A stretch of 16,623 bases of DNA, taken from Thermotogae bacterium (GTDB lineage Bacteria; Thermotogota; Thermotogae; UBA12178). Below the pieces are notes generated by a model that was not told the DNA's origin, searched no databases, and saw nothing but the letters and a program-made list of their open reading frames with translations. The stretch spans positions 1-16,623 of the forward strand of contig QNAP01000010.1 in NCBI GenBank assembly GCA_003641795.1, given 5' to 3'. Positions 1-8,182 of this stretch are shown here, piece by piece. The translations under genes and the position numbers were made by a program. Position 1 is the stretch's first letter, and each line of letters starts with the position of its first letter.

Positions 1-1635
1 AAGGAAGAGCTCCTCAACGAGTTTTTCTCCAGGTCTTGTACCAGTGTAGACGATTTTTATGTCCACACCCGGCGTGTAGCCTGCCAGTTTTATCATTTCC
101 TTAGCGAGCTTGTCGATGAAAACAGGCTCTCCCATATCGAGTACGTAAAGGGCAGCATTGGAAGCGTAGGCACCTGCCTGCAGTACCAGAAGTGTTGCCT
201 CTGGTATGGACATGAAGAACCTCTTCATCCTAGGGTCGGTGACCGTAACTGGGCCTCCGGTCTCAATTTGATACGCAAATTTCGGTATGACACTCCCTCT
301 GCTGCCCAGAACGTTGCCAAAGCGAACAATCGAAAAGCGGCAACCACAACGCTCTTCCCGTGCCAGAGCCCTTACGTACATCTCTGCCAAACGTTTCGAC
401 AATCCCATGAGTGAGGAGGGTTTAACCGCCTTGTCTGTGGAAATGAGGATCATTCTCTCCACATCAAACTCGCAACATAGGTCCGCGACAAGCTTTGAAC
501 CCCTCGCATTTACCCAAAACGCCTCGACTGGATTCTCTTCCATTAAAGGTACATGCTTATGAGCCGCTGCATGAAAGACCACCTGCGGTTTGTACTGTTT
601 GAAAACCTCTCGCATGCGCAACTCGTTCGAGACGTCCGCTATCACTCGGCTCATCTGAAGATCTGGGTAGTCTCGGGAGAGTTCCTCGTGAATGGAATAT
701 ATAGAATTTTCACCTCTCCCCAAAAGGATGAGATGATCCGGTTCAAATCGGGCAATCTGCCTACACAGCTCCGAACCTATGCTACCTCCGGCTCCTGTCA
801 CCATTACACGCTTCGATTTTATGTAATTGGCAACCGAGTCGATATCTATTTTCACCTCTTCTCTCCCCAAGAGATCCTGAATCGAAACGTCGCGAAGTAG
901 GTCCACAGAAGGCTTCGTGCCAATGATCTCGTGGAGAGCAGGGAGTGTTCGGAGCCTGACCCTGTTAGTATCAACACAGGAAAGAATCCGTTTCATCTCT
1001 TCTTTGGTCGCCGATGGAATGGCAATGATGACTTCATCCACTCCGTGTTCTTCAACGATGGTCATGATGGACGAGATGGGACCGTAAACGGGAATCCCGC
1101 GGATCGCCCGACCGATCTTTCGCGAAGAATCGTCAACGAACCCCATCACTTTTCCAAGCTCCGGGCGTCGATGAAATTCATCCAAAAGCATAACACCCGC
1201 TTCACCTGCACCAACGATCAACACGCGCTTTTTCGAAGGGCTCGTCTGCACCGTGTTTTTGAACCTCTTCCACGCCCAAAAAAGCCGGCTGCCCACCAAC
1301 AGTACCGTACTTGCGAGGACCATCATGGCACCCACGGATCTGGGGAGGACTATACCCCTGTAAAGATAAAAGGTGGCTATATGTATCAAATAAGCGATGG
1401 CGGCAGCACGCACGATCTTGAACATGTCTTTCGCGTCGGCATATGCCCAGACGACTCTGTAGATGCCGTTGAAGATGTAGGAAAGTGCATAGATGACGAT
1501 ACCTGTGGCAACTGCTGGAAAGTACTTTAAAATGGAAGCATAATCGAACCCGAAACGAAAGAACAATGCTACCAAGCCAGATACGAAGGTGAGGACCACG
1601 TCGATCGCAAAGAGCGCCACTCTCCGCTTAAGCAT
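1..1635 (-). CDS. CapD/FlaA1/WbpM-type membrane nucleotide-sugar 4,6-dehydratase (3' end outside window)
   Basis: The reading frame is open from an ATG at 1635 to the window edge (545 codons); relatives of this membrane-bound class are usually somewhat over 600 residues, so only the C-terminal tail is missing. The first ~115 residues hold about four hydrophobic segments. A first Rossmann motif, VGAGEAG, sits near residues 141-147, and the catalytic short-chain-dehydrogenase domain begins with TGAGGSIGSE at 280-289. In the active site STDKAVKP (399-406) is followed by M410-x3-K414, i.e. Met where classical SDR enzymes have Tyr, as recalled for the WbpM-like large dehydratases. Family role: NAD(P)-dependent dehydration of UDP-GlcNAc-type sugars at the inner membrane for surface polysaccharide or glycan synthesis. 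The exact substrate cannot be told from sequence. The start follows the HD-protein stop by 5 bases, and its SD (GGTGGTGA) is formed by that gene's last codons. It is the last gene seen of the long operon. Confidence 0.9.
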   Translation of the reverse strand, partial: MLKRRVALFAIDVVLTFVSGLVALFFRFGFDYASILKYFPAVATGIVIYALSYIFNGIYRVVWAYADAKDMFKIVRAAAIAYLIHIATFYLYRGIVLPRSVGAMMVLASTVLLVGSRLFWAWKRFKNTVQTSPSKKRVLIVGAGEAGVMLLDEFHRRPELGKVMGFVDDSSRKIGRAIRGIPVYGPISSIMTIVEEHGVDEVIIAIPSATKEEMKRILSCVDTNRVRLRTLPALHEIIGTKPSVDLLRDVSIQDLLGREEVKIDIDSVANYIKSKRVMVTGAGGSIGSELCRQIARFEPDHLILLGRGENSIYSIHEELSRDYPDLQMSRVIADVSNELRMREVFKQYKPQVVFHAAAHKHVPLMEENPVEAFWVNARGSKLVADLCCEFDVERMILISTDKAVKPSSLMGLSKRLAEMYVRALAREERCGCRFSIVRFGNVLGSRGSVIPKFAYQIETGGPVTVTDPRMKRFFMSIPEATLLVLQAGAYASNAALYVLDMGEPVFIDKLAKEMIKLAGYTPGVDIKIVYTGTRPGEKLVEELFL

Positions 1636-1640
1636 TCACT

Positions 1641-3185
1641 TCACCACCGGGTTGTCAGTTGCAATTTGAATTCGGGTATGATACCATAGCGGGCAAGAGT
1701 TTCTCGAACATCTCGTTTTGCGTAAACTCGCACCAACTGTATCAGATTGCTTGATAACAATCTGTAAGTGGGATAAAGTTTCTCGAAATCTTCAAAACTC
1801 ATCACTCTGCCACTTTTCTCATCTACCAAGTAAACACCACTTCCGGTGAATTCCTCTGGATGCATGAGACTGAGTTTGTAAGGTGTGTCCACGACGAAGA
1901 TGTTTTCGAAATCCTCCAGAACTTTTTCGAGAACTCTTCGATCCTCTGGAGGTATCTCTCGTTCGTCCAGAACATCTTTCAGTTTCCGTTTCATCCTTTC
2001 CATTATGTCTTGGGCAACGCTGTAGCTCACCACCGTTGGATCCACCCCAGTAGTGGATATGGGGCGTTCTACTACGAGCTTCCATAGATCCCTTCTCGTT
2101 AAACGAAGGAGTACGCGTTTGGCCTCCACTATCGACGCCTCTTCCTGCGAGAGAAGACCCAAAAGTTCTCGTTCACCTTCCAGTAGCCCTTTTCTCACAG
2201 TGGATACGTCAATGTTTTTTTCGACGGCAAGCCGATCGACGAGTTTCTCGAAGATCAACCCTATTTCATTCAAAATCCTGTGATCTGTTAACTCCATGAA
2301 CGCATCGAGATCGTGGATACGTTCTTTAAACCGTAGGGCATCGTAAGAAAGTTCAAGTATACGCTGGATCATCAAATCAGCTGCCCGAGAAGTCTTGTGA
2401 AAGTAAACGTTCTTGTACATCATGAAACGAGCGAAAAGGACTGTGTAGATGTCATCGATGACCTTGATACTATAACCGAGTCTCTCCTTGCCATCGTTTG
2501 CAACGAGAGCGTAAGCCACTAACCTGTCTAAAGCCCCCGTTCCGAAGTGCCTCGTCCCGCTAAAGTATGAGTCCCTTAACACGAAGTCAAGCCTGTCCGC
2601 ACCGAGTGGCCCCTGCACGATGTTGAACTCCACTGTAGCTTCTTCTTCCCCATCGAAAACTGCCACCACGCCTTCCAAAAGCTTTCTAACCGCATCTACT
2701 ATATCCCCACTGGAAAGCCCCAGAAGTTCCAACTCTTCTTTGACCGCATTCAGTACCCGTGGATCCCCCGTCCATCGAAGACGTTCTTCGATCTCATCTG
2801 GAAGATATTCCAGAACTATTCGCCTTCTGTGGTCATCGTGGCCTCTCTCCACTCCAGCCTTCGGAAAGGCCACTTCATCAAACTGATGGCTGTATGGTCC
2901 ATGACCAACGTCATGGAGAAGACCTGCCATTCTGAGAAGTCTGAAGCGGTAATAGTCACCAGGAAAAAGACGCTCAGCATAAAGTCCACAGATGTGCATA
3001 GTTCCCAAGGAATGAAGAAAGCGCGTGTGGGTGGCACCTGGATAGACGAACTCAGCTCCCGCGAGCTGTGAAAGGAATCTCAAACGCTGGACCGGTTTCG
3101 TGTCCACCACTATCATTTCGAGAGGATAGAGCCATATCTCACCATGTACCGGATCTCTCGAAACCTTGTGATACAACTTTTCCAT
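1641..3185 (-). CDS. HD-domain phosphohydrolase, SAMHD1/dGTPase-like
   Basis: A 514-residue cytoplasmic HD-superfamily protein. The N-terminus (SRDPVHGEI) is typical of the SAMHD1/YwfO group. The metal site is complete: H58 in the FLHSLGT motif, H91-D92 in LLHDVGHGPYSH, and D197 in GADRLDFVLRDS; further histidines (H100, H116, H119) lie in the usual pocket positions. Family members hydrolyse dNTPs to deoxynucleoside plus triphosphate; substrate range here is inferred, and other phosphohydrolase roles are possible. The C-terminal ~250 residues are less recognisable and rich in charged helices. An in-frame GTG at 3194 overlaps the preceding stop (GTGA), but ATG 3185 is preferred because GGGAG lies 8 bases before it, while nothing well spaced precedes the GTG. 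The gene sits between the NAGPA protein and the CapD-like gene, and one gene away from the nucleoside phosphorylase. Confidence 0.88.
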   Translation of the reverse strand: MEKLYHKVSRDPVHGEIWLYPLEMIVVDTKPVQRLRFLSQLAGAEFVYPGATHTRFLHSLGTMHICGLYAERLFPGDYYRFRLLRMAGLLHDVGHGPYSHQFDEVAFPKAGVERGHDDHRRRIVLEYLPDEIEERLRWTGDPRVLNAVKEELELLGLSSGDIVDAVRKLLEGVVAVFDGEEEATVEFNIVQGPLGADRLDFVLRDSYFSGTRHFGTGALDRLVAYALVANDGKERLGYSIKVIDDIYTVLFARFMMYKNVYFHKTSRAADLMIQRILELSYDALRFKERIHDLDAFMELTDHRILNEIGLIFEKLVDRLAVEKNIDVSTVRKGLLEGERELLGLLSQEEASIVEAKRVLLRLTRRDLWKLVVERPISTTGVDPTVVSYSVAQDIMERMKRKLKDVLDEREIPPEDRRVLEKVLEDFENIFVVDTPYKLSLMHPEEFTGSGVYLVDEKSGRVMSFEDFEKLYPTYRLLSSNLIQLVRVYAKRDVRETLARYGIIPEFKLQLTTRW

Positions 3186-3190
3186 TCCCT

Positions 3191-4891
3191 TCACTCCCGT
3201 TTGAAAACGAGAAGTCCCGTCGGTACAGGGATCTCCTTGTTCGGATTCTTGTTGACGACCTGACCCTTCACTACCAGGACGGAAGAACCGCCACCATCCA
3301 GTGCCATGGCATCTTTGAAGTCATAGCGGAGCATCAGCTCCACAAGCTTATCGTAATTTGGACCTCTTATTTTCTCGCCAGATATGGTCATGAAGGCAAT
3401 CTTGCCAGAGTTAGTGATCCCAACAACAGTCCTCGGAGCGTAGGAATCGGTCACATAAGACGAGTAGAGTGCCTTTTCTTCCGCATAGTTCGGTACGGGT
3501 GAACCATCTTCAATCAACAATGGACCGCCCTCCACGGCAAAATCCACTTCCCTTGTACCTTCTAAATCGCTTATTTCGATGATTCTGAAGGGATCCCCCA
3601 CTCTCACAGCCTGCAGTAGCTCGGCGTACTTGTCGCTCACCATGAAGACGTACTTCCCAGATTCGATACGCTGGACATACCCCTTCGCTTCGATCCAGGT
3701 ACCGTTTCCAACGAAATACTGGAACCCTTCTCTGGAAGGTATCTCGTCACTATACTCGGATGTGAAAAGCAATGCGTCGCCTTTTGCAGGCGTGTTGACA
3801 CCCTTTACGTAGAAGAGAACGGTACCGAGACGAATGTTCATCTCATATCGAACACGTCTGATCTGGTACTTTCCATCCTTCGTTTTCAAGAAAACAGGTC
3901 TCACGGAGAAAGGTAAGTGAAGAACGTGCCCATCTTTCACGATGAATCCAATTGGAAACATAGTGGCGGGGTCAAAATACCCACCGTTGAGTCCTGCGAT
4001 GGCACCCGTCCTCGCAACCATATCAGTGACCTTCTCGCCTCCGCCCACCTTTCCATTTGCCAGCTCTAACTTTACGTCGAATCGTGTGGGATCGATTTCC
4101 AGAACGTTCAACGTCAGGGTAGCACCATCCAAGCCTTCTACCTTTCTATACCATGTCAGTCCCTCGTCGATCTTTTCGTAGAGATCGTAACCTGGAGGAG
4201 GGCCAAAGGAAACACGCAAAGATCGTCCAAGGACCGCATGTTGTAACCGATGAGCCTCTATCTCTTTGAAGAAAAGTCGAACTCTCTTCGTATCGTCGTC
4301 GTACTCAACCTGAGGTGTTTCCAACTTCAGGAGGGCATTCGCGATTCCATTCACCGGGGCGATCTCCAATACCACTCCAGTTTTCTCAGGCTCAACGGTG
4401 ATCATGGACGGAACGATCTCTTTATCGAAAAGGAGCTCCAACCCTTCCTCACTTTCATACAGCTCTGTGAGAACGGGAAAGGCTCTACCCAAAAAGACGA
4501 AGTCACCCTTCTGATAGCTGAGTAATCCTAAGAAATCTTGAACGAACTCGAGATTAACCATCAATGTGGTTTTCGTCCCTTCACGCGTGATAAAACATCC
4601 CTTTGGATGGTCCTCCAAAAAGTTGAGTGTCACATTACCTGTAGAACCGTCGAGAAAGGCAATGTCCTTTCGCGCGTTGACCATGTAACCAGCATCTCCT
4701 ACCGTCGTGAGGGTGAAGGCTTTCGCAAAAGAGGTTACCGACTCGACAGGTATATAAATCCTCGAATCACGCACATCGTACTTCCCCGTAACGGTATCCC
4801 CGTTAGAAAAGACCACTAACCTTCCTGCCAGAATCATCGATGCGAGTGTGAGTAATATCGAGACTGCCAAAAAGAAACGTAGAACTTTCAT
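3191..4891 (-). CDS. Exported phosphodiester glycosidase (NAGPA/DUF2233) domain protein
   Basis: 566 residues with an N-terminal signal peptide or anchor (residues 4-22, hydrophobic, then AGR), so the protein probably acts outside the cytoplasmic membrane. Residues ~25-135 resemble a copper-amine-oxidase-N-like or stalk module (RIYIPVESV followed by a small beta-rich region). A beta-rich middle (~140-235) precedes the NAGPA domain from ~255 to the end. The NAGPA hallmarks are LNGGYFDP at 301-308, EGGPLL, APRTVVG, and ALDGGGSS at 530-537 close to the C-terminus. Bacterial members of the family are thought to cleave or bind phosphodiester-linked sugars in envelope or exopolysaccharide material; the substrate here is unknown. 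ATG 4891 overlaps the phosphorylase stop (ATGA) and has GAGGTGA four bases upstream, giving clear translational coupling. Its neighbour two genes downstream is a polysaccharide-type dehydratase, consistent with an envelope role. Confidence 0.85.
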   Translation of the reverse strand: MKVLRFFLAVSILLTLASMILAGRLVVFSNGDTVTGKYDVRDSRIYIPVESVTSFAKAFTLTTVGDAGYMVNARKDIAFLDGSTGNVTLNFLEDHPKGCFITREGTKTTLMVNLEFVQDFLGLLSYQKGDFVFLGRAFPVLTELYESEEGLELLFDKEIVPSMITVEPEKTGVVLEIAPVNGIANALLKLETPQVEYDDDTKRVRLFFKEIEAHRLQHAVLGRSLRVSFGPPPGYDLYEKIDEGLTWYRKVEGLDGATLTLNVLEIDPTRFDVKLELANGKVGGGEKVTDMVARTGAIAGLNGGYFDPATMFPIGFIVKDGHVLHLPFSVRPVFLKTKDGKYQIRRVRYEMNIRLGTVLFYVKGVNTPAKGDALLFTSEYSDEIPSREGFQYFVGNGTWIEAKGYVQRIESGKYVFMVSDKYAELLQAVRVGDPFRIIEISDLEGTREVDFAVEGGPLLIEDGSPVPNYAEEKALYSSYVTDSYAPRTVVGITNSGKIAFMTISGEKIRGPNYDKLVELMLRYDFKDAMALDGGGSSVLVVKGQVVNKNPNKEIPVPTGLLVFKRE

Positions 4892-6195
4892 TCGATCACC
4901 TCGCGAATGATGGGCACGGCTTCAGGTGTCTCCTCTCCCAACTCGTACGCGCTTGACACGAGGTACCTCGCTCTTTCCAAATCGCTTTTCGATGAGAAGT
5001 AGAGTCTCGCAAAGGGTTCCCCTATTTCAATTCTCTCTCCGCGTTTCTTTAAAACTTCCACACCTACCGAGTGATCTATTCGATCTTCCTTGGCGGATCT
5101 TCCACCACCCAGAACCATGGACGCAACACCGATCTTCTCTGCATCTATCCGCACGACGCGCCCCGCTTTACTCGCTTTTATCTCCTCTGTCTTGCGTGAT
5201 ATGGGCAAGACGGCTTCGGGATCGTCGAGCACGCGGGTGTCTCCCCCTTGAGCTTTCACCATCTCCCGGAATTTCTCCACCGCGCTTCCATCTGCTACCC
5301 TCTTTCTCACCTCTTCGATAGCTTTCTCTAAGGATTCGAAAAGCCCTCCGGCTACCAACATCCATCCTGCCAAATTTACACAGAGCTCTTCAAAATCTTC
5401 GGGGCCTTCTCCCTGAAGCGTTCGCACGGCCTCCAGCACCTCAAGACTGTTTCCCACCATCGTACCCAGTGGCTGATCCATATCGGTAATGAGCGCGATG
5501 GTTCTTCGATCATGCTGTTTGCCGATGGAGACCAAAAGCTTTGCAAGTTTTTGCGCATTCTCCAGATCCTTCATGAAAGCTCCACTACCCACTTTTACAT
5601 CCAACACGATGGCGTCACTTCCGATCGAAAGCTTCTTACTCATAATGCTACTGGCAATCAGAGAAACCTCGTCCACAGTGGCTGTACTGTCTCTTAGGGC
5701 ATATATCTTCTTATCGGCTGGAGCAATCTTCCCCGTTTGCCCGGCAATGGCAATCCCTATGCTTCTCACCTGTTTGATAAAATCTTCTCGTGAAAGTGCC
5801 GTTCTGAATCCGGGAATGGATTCCAGCTTGTCTATAGTCCCACCGGTGTGTCCAAGTGCCCGACCTGAAAGCTTTGCGAATGGGAGCCCACATGATGCCA
5901 CCAGCGGTCCCACTACGAGTGTCGTTTTGTCTCCCACGCCGCCAGTAGAGTGCTTGTCCACCTTCGGCCCAGGGATCTCAGAAAGATCGAGAAACTCTCC
6001 CGATTTCGCCATGATTTCAGTGAGATAGTAGGTCTCCCGCTCGCTCATATGCCTGAAATAGACCGCCATGAGAAAGGCTGCCATTTGATAGTCCGGTACC
6101 CTTTCTGAAAGATAGCCTTCGATCAGGCTTCTGATTTCATCCCTAGTCAACTCGGCTCCATCACGTTTCTTCTGAATCAGCTCTACTGCTCTCAT
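4888..6195 (-). CDS. pdp: Pyrimidine-nucleoside (thymidine) phosphorylase
   Basis: 435 residues, the normal length for the family. It catalyses reversible phosphorolysis of pyrimidine (deoxy)ribonucleosides to base plus (deoxy)ribose-1-phosphate in the cytoplasm (salvage and pentose feeding). The signature motifs are intact: DKHSTGGVGDK at 80-90 (phosphate binding) and KLSGRALGHTGGTIDKLE at 108-125, followed by DSTATVDEVSLIASSIMSKK, with the C-terminal mixed domain complete. Distinguishing a uridine/thymidine enzyme (pdp) from a strict thymidine phosphorylase (deoA) is not safe from sequence alone; the family in Gram-positive bacteria and Thermotoga is usually called pdp. ATG 6195 is chosen because GGAGGTG lies six bases upstream; a TTG 15 bases further out at 6210 lies inside that SD. 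The gene starts inside the last 35 bases of the histidine kinase gene and overlaps the NAGPA gene by four. Confidence 0.95.
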   Translation of the reverse strand: MRAVELIQKKRDGAELTRDEIRSLIEGYLSERVPDYQMAAFLMAVYFRHMSERETYYLTEIMAKSGEFLDLSEIPGPKVDKHSTGGVGDKTTLVVGPLVASCGLPFAKLSGRALGHTGGTIDKLESIPGFRTALSREDFIKQVRSIGIAIAGQTGKIAPADKKIYALRDSTATVDEVSLIASSIMSKKLSIGSDAIVLDVKVGSGAFMKDLENAQKLAKLLVSIGKQHDRRTIALITDMDQPLGTMVGNSLEVLEAVRTLQGEGPEDFEELCVNLAGWMLVAGGLFESLEKAIEEVRKRVADGSAVEKFREMVKAQGGDTRVLDDPEAVLPISRKTEEIKASKAGRVVRIDAEKIGVASMVLGGGRSAKEDRIDHSVGVEVLKKRGERIEIGEPFARLYFSSKSDLERARYLVSSAYELGEETPEAVPIIREVIE

Positions 6196-7438
6196 TCTCG
6201 GCACCTCCAACTGGCGGAAAGCTTATTCTAAAGAGCGTTCCCACACCCACCTCACTGCGTACGTCGATCATGGCTCCGTGCTTCTCTGCGATCTCCTTCG
6301 TGATCGCCAACCCAAGTCCAGCCCCTCCCAAACTCCGAGCACGATGCTTATCCACCCTATAAAACCTTCTGAAGAGCCTGTTGATCGATGACTCTGGGAT
6401 TCCAATGCCCGTATCTTCTATCTCCAACACGGCCCCTCCGTTCTCGCTCCCATAAAGCCTAACACTGACCAATTTTTCACCGCTCTCTTTCACGGAGGTA
6501 TACTTCACCGCATTGTCCACAAGGTTGAGAATCATCTGGACAATACGATCATAATCTCCCACAATTTCAACGCCTTCTTCCAGATCCGTTTCGAGTGTAA
6601 CACCCAAATTCTCCGCTATGGGTTTGACAATGTAGAGCACGTGTTCAACCGCCTCACTCAGGGGGAAGCGCTCCATGGATAGCTTCACTTTACCAGATTC
6701 CAGCTTTTGAAGATCGAGAAGATCGTTTATCAGTCTACTCATTCTTGCTGATTCCTCTTCAATAGTCTTGAGAAACTTGACGGCAGCTTCCTTGTCTTCC
6801 AAACCTCCATCAAGCAAGGTCTCGGCGTAACCGTGAATGGAGGTCAGGGGCGTTCGAAGCTCGTGAGTGACATCAGCCACGAACTCCCTCAACATGCGCT
6901 CAGCTTCTCGTTCGTTGCTGACGTCATGAAGCACTATCACCGCTTGGCGTTTCCCATCTGGCAGAATCACGGGTGTTACAGAAAACTGTAAATGCCTACG
7001 CTTCCTGTGGAAGGTGAACTCTCCTTGGATGGTTTTCTCACTCTCGAAAGCGCTTTTCACCGCATCAAGAATGGGAAAGGACTCATGGAGTTCCTCCAAT
7101 TTCTCTTCCTTTCCCGATACGTCGAGAAGTTCTTTCGCTCGTCTATTGGCGAAAAGTATCTCCCCGTCTTCTCCCACCGTGATCATGCCGTCCACTACAC
7201 TGTTGATTATCTCCAGATCGTTTTGGCGCTTTATCCTTTCCAGATCGAGCTCCTTCGACAACTGCTCAAGTCGCTTGGCTATCGCTTCTACATGATACCA
7301 AAGAGAAGAATCTTCCTGCATCCCGCTTAACGAGGCCAGCCTTTTACGGAGTTTTTCTTCTCGACTAGCGCAAAGGCGGTGGTCCACTCTCCAAGCAACC
7401 ACCGCCACCAAAAGCGCTATGGTCAATACTAAAAGCAA
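6161..7438 (-). CDS. PhoR-type sensor histidine kinase with PAS domain
   Basis: 425 residues. One N-terminal membrane segment (residues 1-17) is followed directly by a charged coiled coil (~25-75) and a PAS domain (~76-172; MITVGEDGEILFANRRA), then the kinase core. There is no periplasmic loop, so the protein is membrane-anchored with its sensor inside the cell. H-box VTHELRTP carries the phospho-accepting H192; the N-box NLVDNAVKY is at 305-313, G1 DTGIGI at 342-347, the F-region around FRRFYR and G2 GGAGLGLA at 371-378, all intact. It should autophosphorylate and transfer to the response regulator encoded just upstream. The PhoR resemblance is in architecture only; no phosphate-transport genes are visible. 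The start is TTG at 7438, with GAGGTG seven bases upstream; the regulator's stop ends 13 bases before it. The 3' end overlaps pdp by 35 bases. Confidence 0.92.
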   Translation of the reverse strand: MLLVLTIALLVAVVAWRVDHRLCASREEKLRKRLASLSGMQEDSSLWYHVEAIAKRLEQLSKELDLERIKRQNDLEIINSVVDGMITVGEDGEILFANRRAKELLDVSGKEEKLEELHESFPILDAVKSAFESEKTIQGEFTFHRKRRHLQFSVTPVILPDGKRQAVIVLHDVSNEREAERMLREFVADVTHELRTPLTSIHGYAETLLDGGLEDKEAAVKFLKTIEEESARMSRLINDLLDLQKLESGKVKLSMERFPLSEAVEHVLYIVKPIAENLGVTLETDLEEGVEIVGDYDRIVQMILNLVDNAVKYTSVKESGEKLVSVRLYGSENGGAVLEIEDTGIGIPESSINRLFRRFYRVDKHRARSLGGAGLGLAITKEIAEKHGAMIDVRSEVGVGTLFRISFPPVGGAENESSRADSEET

Positions 7439-7451
7439 CTATTGGCACCTC

Positions 7452-8168
7452 TTATTCCTTTCCCGGGTCTTTGAACTTATAGCCTTTGCCCCGAACTGTC
7501 AAGATGTACTTCGGGTTGGACGGATCTTCCTCGATTTTCGTTCTCAACCTCCTTATGTGCACATCGACGGTTCTCGTGTCACCATAATAATCGAATCCCC
7601 AAAGCCTGTCGAGGAGCACTTCCCTAGTGAAAACCTTGCCTTCGTTCTCCGCCAGGAATCTCAGCAAATCGAATTCCAGAGGAGTCAGATTCACAAGTTT
7701 TCCCCGAACCCGTACTTCGTATCTCTCTACATCAATCTCCAAATCCTTGGCCACGATTTTCTTGGGTTTCTCCTCTGGGATCTTCAATCCTCCCTCGGCC
7801 CTTCTAAAGACTGCTTTGATGCGTGCTGAAAGCTCTCGGATACTGAAGGGCTTGGTGATGTAGTCGTCACCACCGATCTCCAGCCCCAAGACCTTGTCGA
7901 ATTCCTCCGACTTGGCGCTGAGGAAGATCACCGGAACCGTTCTGTAATCTTCCATGGATCTCAGCGTTCTCACGAGCTCGAATCCGTCCATACCCGGTAG
8001 CATGATGTCCACAATAAACATGTCTACAGGTTCGTTTCGGGCTATCTTCAGCGCTTCATCGGCATCGTAGGCTTTCAAAATCTCGTATCCTTCCTTTGTG
8101 AGGTTGTATGATATGAGCTCTACTATCGACGGTTCGTCATCAACAACCAGTATCTTCTTCCGCATCAT
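7452..8168 (-). CDS. OmpR/PhoB-family response regulator
   Basis: 238 residues: a receiver domain (1-~120) and an OmpR-type winged-helix DNA-binding domain (~140-238). The receiver carries the acidic pair in VVDDEPS, the phospho-acceptor D54 in VDIMLPGMDG, the conserved Ser in FLSAK, and K106 in DYITKPFS. The effector domain shows LTPLEFDLLRFL, the recognition-helix region DTRTVDVHIRRLR, and the VRGKGYKF wing. It should be phosphorylated by the adjacent kinase and act as a transcription factor; targets are unknown. ATG 8168 is preferred because AAGGGAGG ends seven bases upstream; longer in-frame options (TTG 8186, ATG 8174) overlap that SD. The radical SAM gene's stop (8183-8185) lies just upstream, so translation is probably coupled. 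Confidence 0.95.
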   Translation of the reverse strand: MMRKKILVVDDEPSIVELISYNLTKEGYEILKAYDADEALKIARNEPVDMFIVDIMLPGMDGFELVRTLRSMEDYRTVPVIFLSAKSEEFDKVLGLEIGGDDYITKPFSIRELSARIKAVFRRAEGGLKIPEEKPKKIVAKDLEIDVERYEVRVRGKLVNLTPLEFDLLRFLAENEGKVFTREVLLDRLWGFDYYGDTRTVDVHIRRLRTKIEEDPSNPKYILTVRGKGYKFKDPGKE

Positions 8169-8182
8169 GCACATGCCTCCCT

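Noticed and set aside
931..1530. Long plus-strand open frame (199 codons) opposite the CapD-like gene
   Set aside because: It is antisense to a gene with complete dehydratase motifs, has no SD and resembles no family.
5489..6028. Plus-strand 179-codon frame opposite pdp
   Set aside because: It is a Ser/Pro-rich shadow of the well-supported phosphorylase gene, with no SD or recognisable motif.
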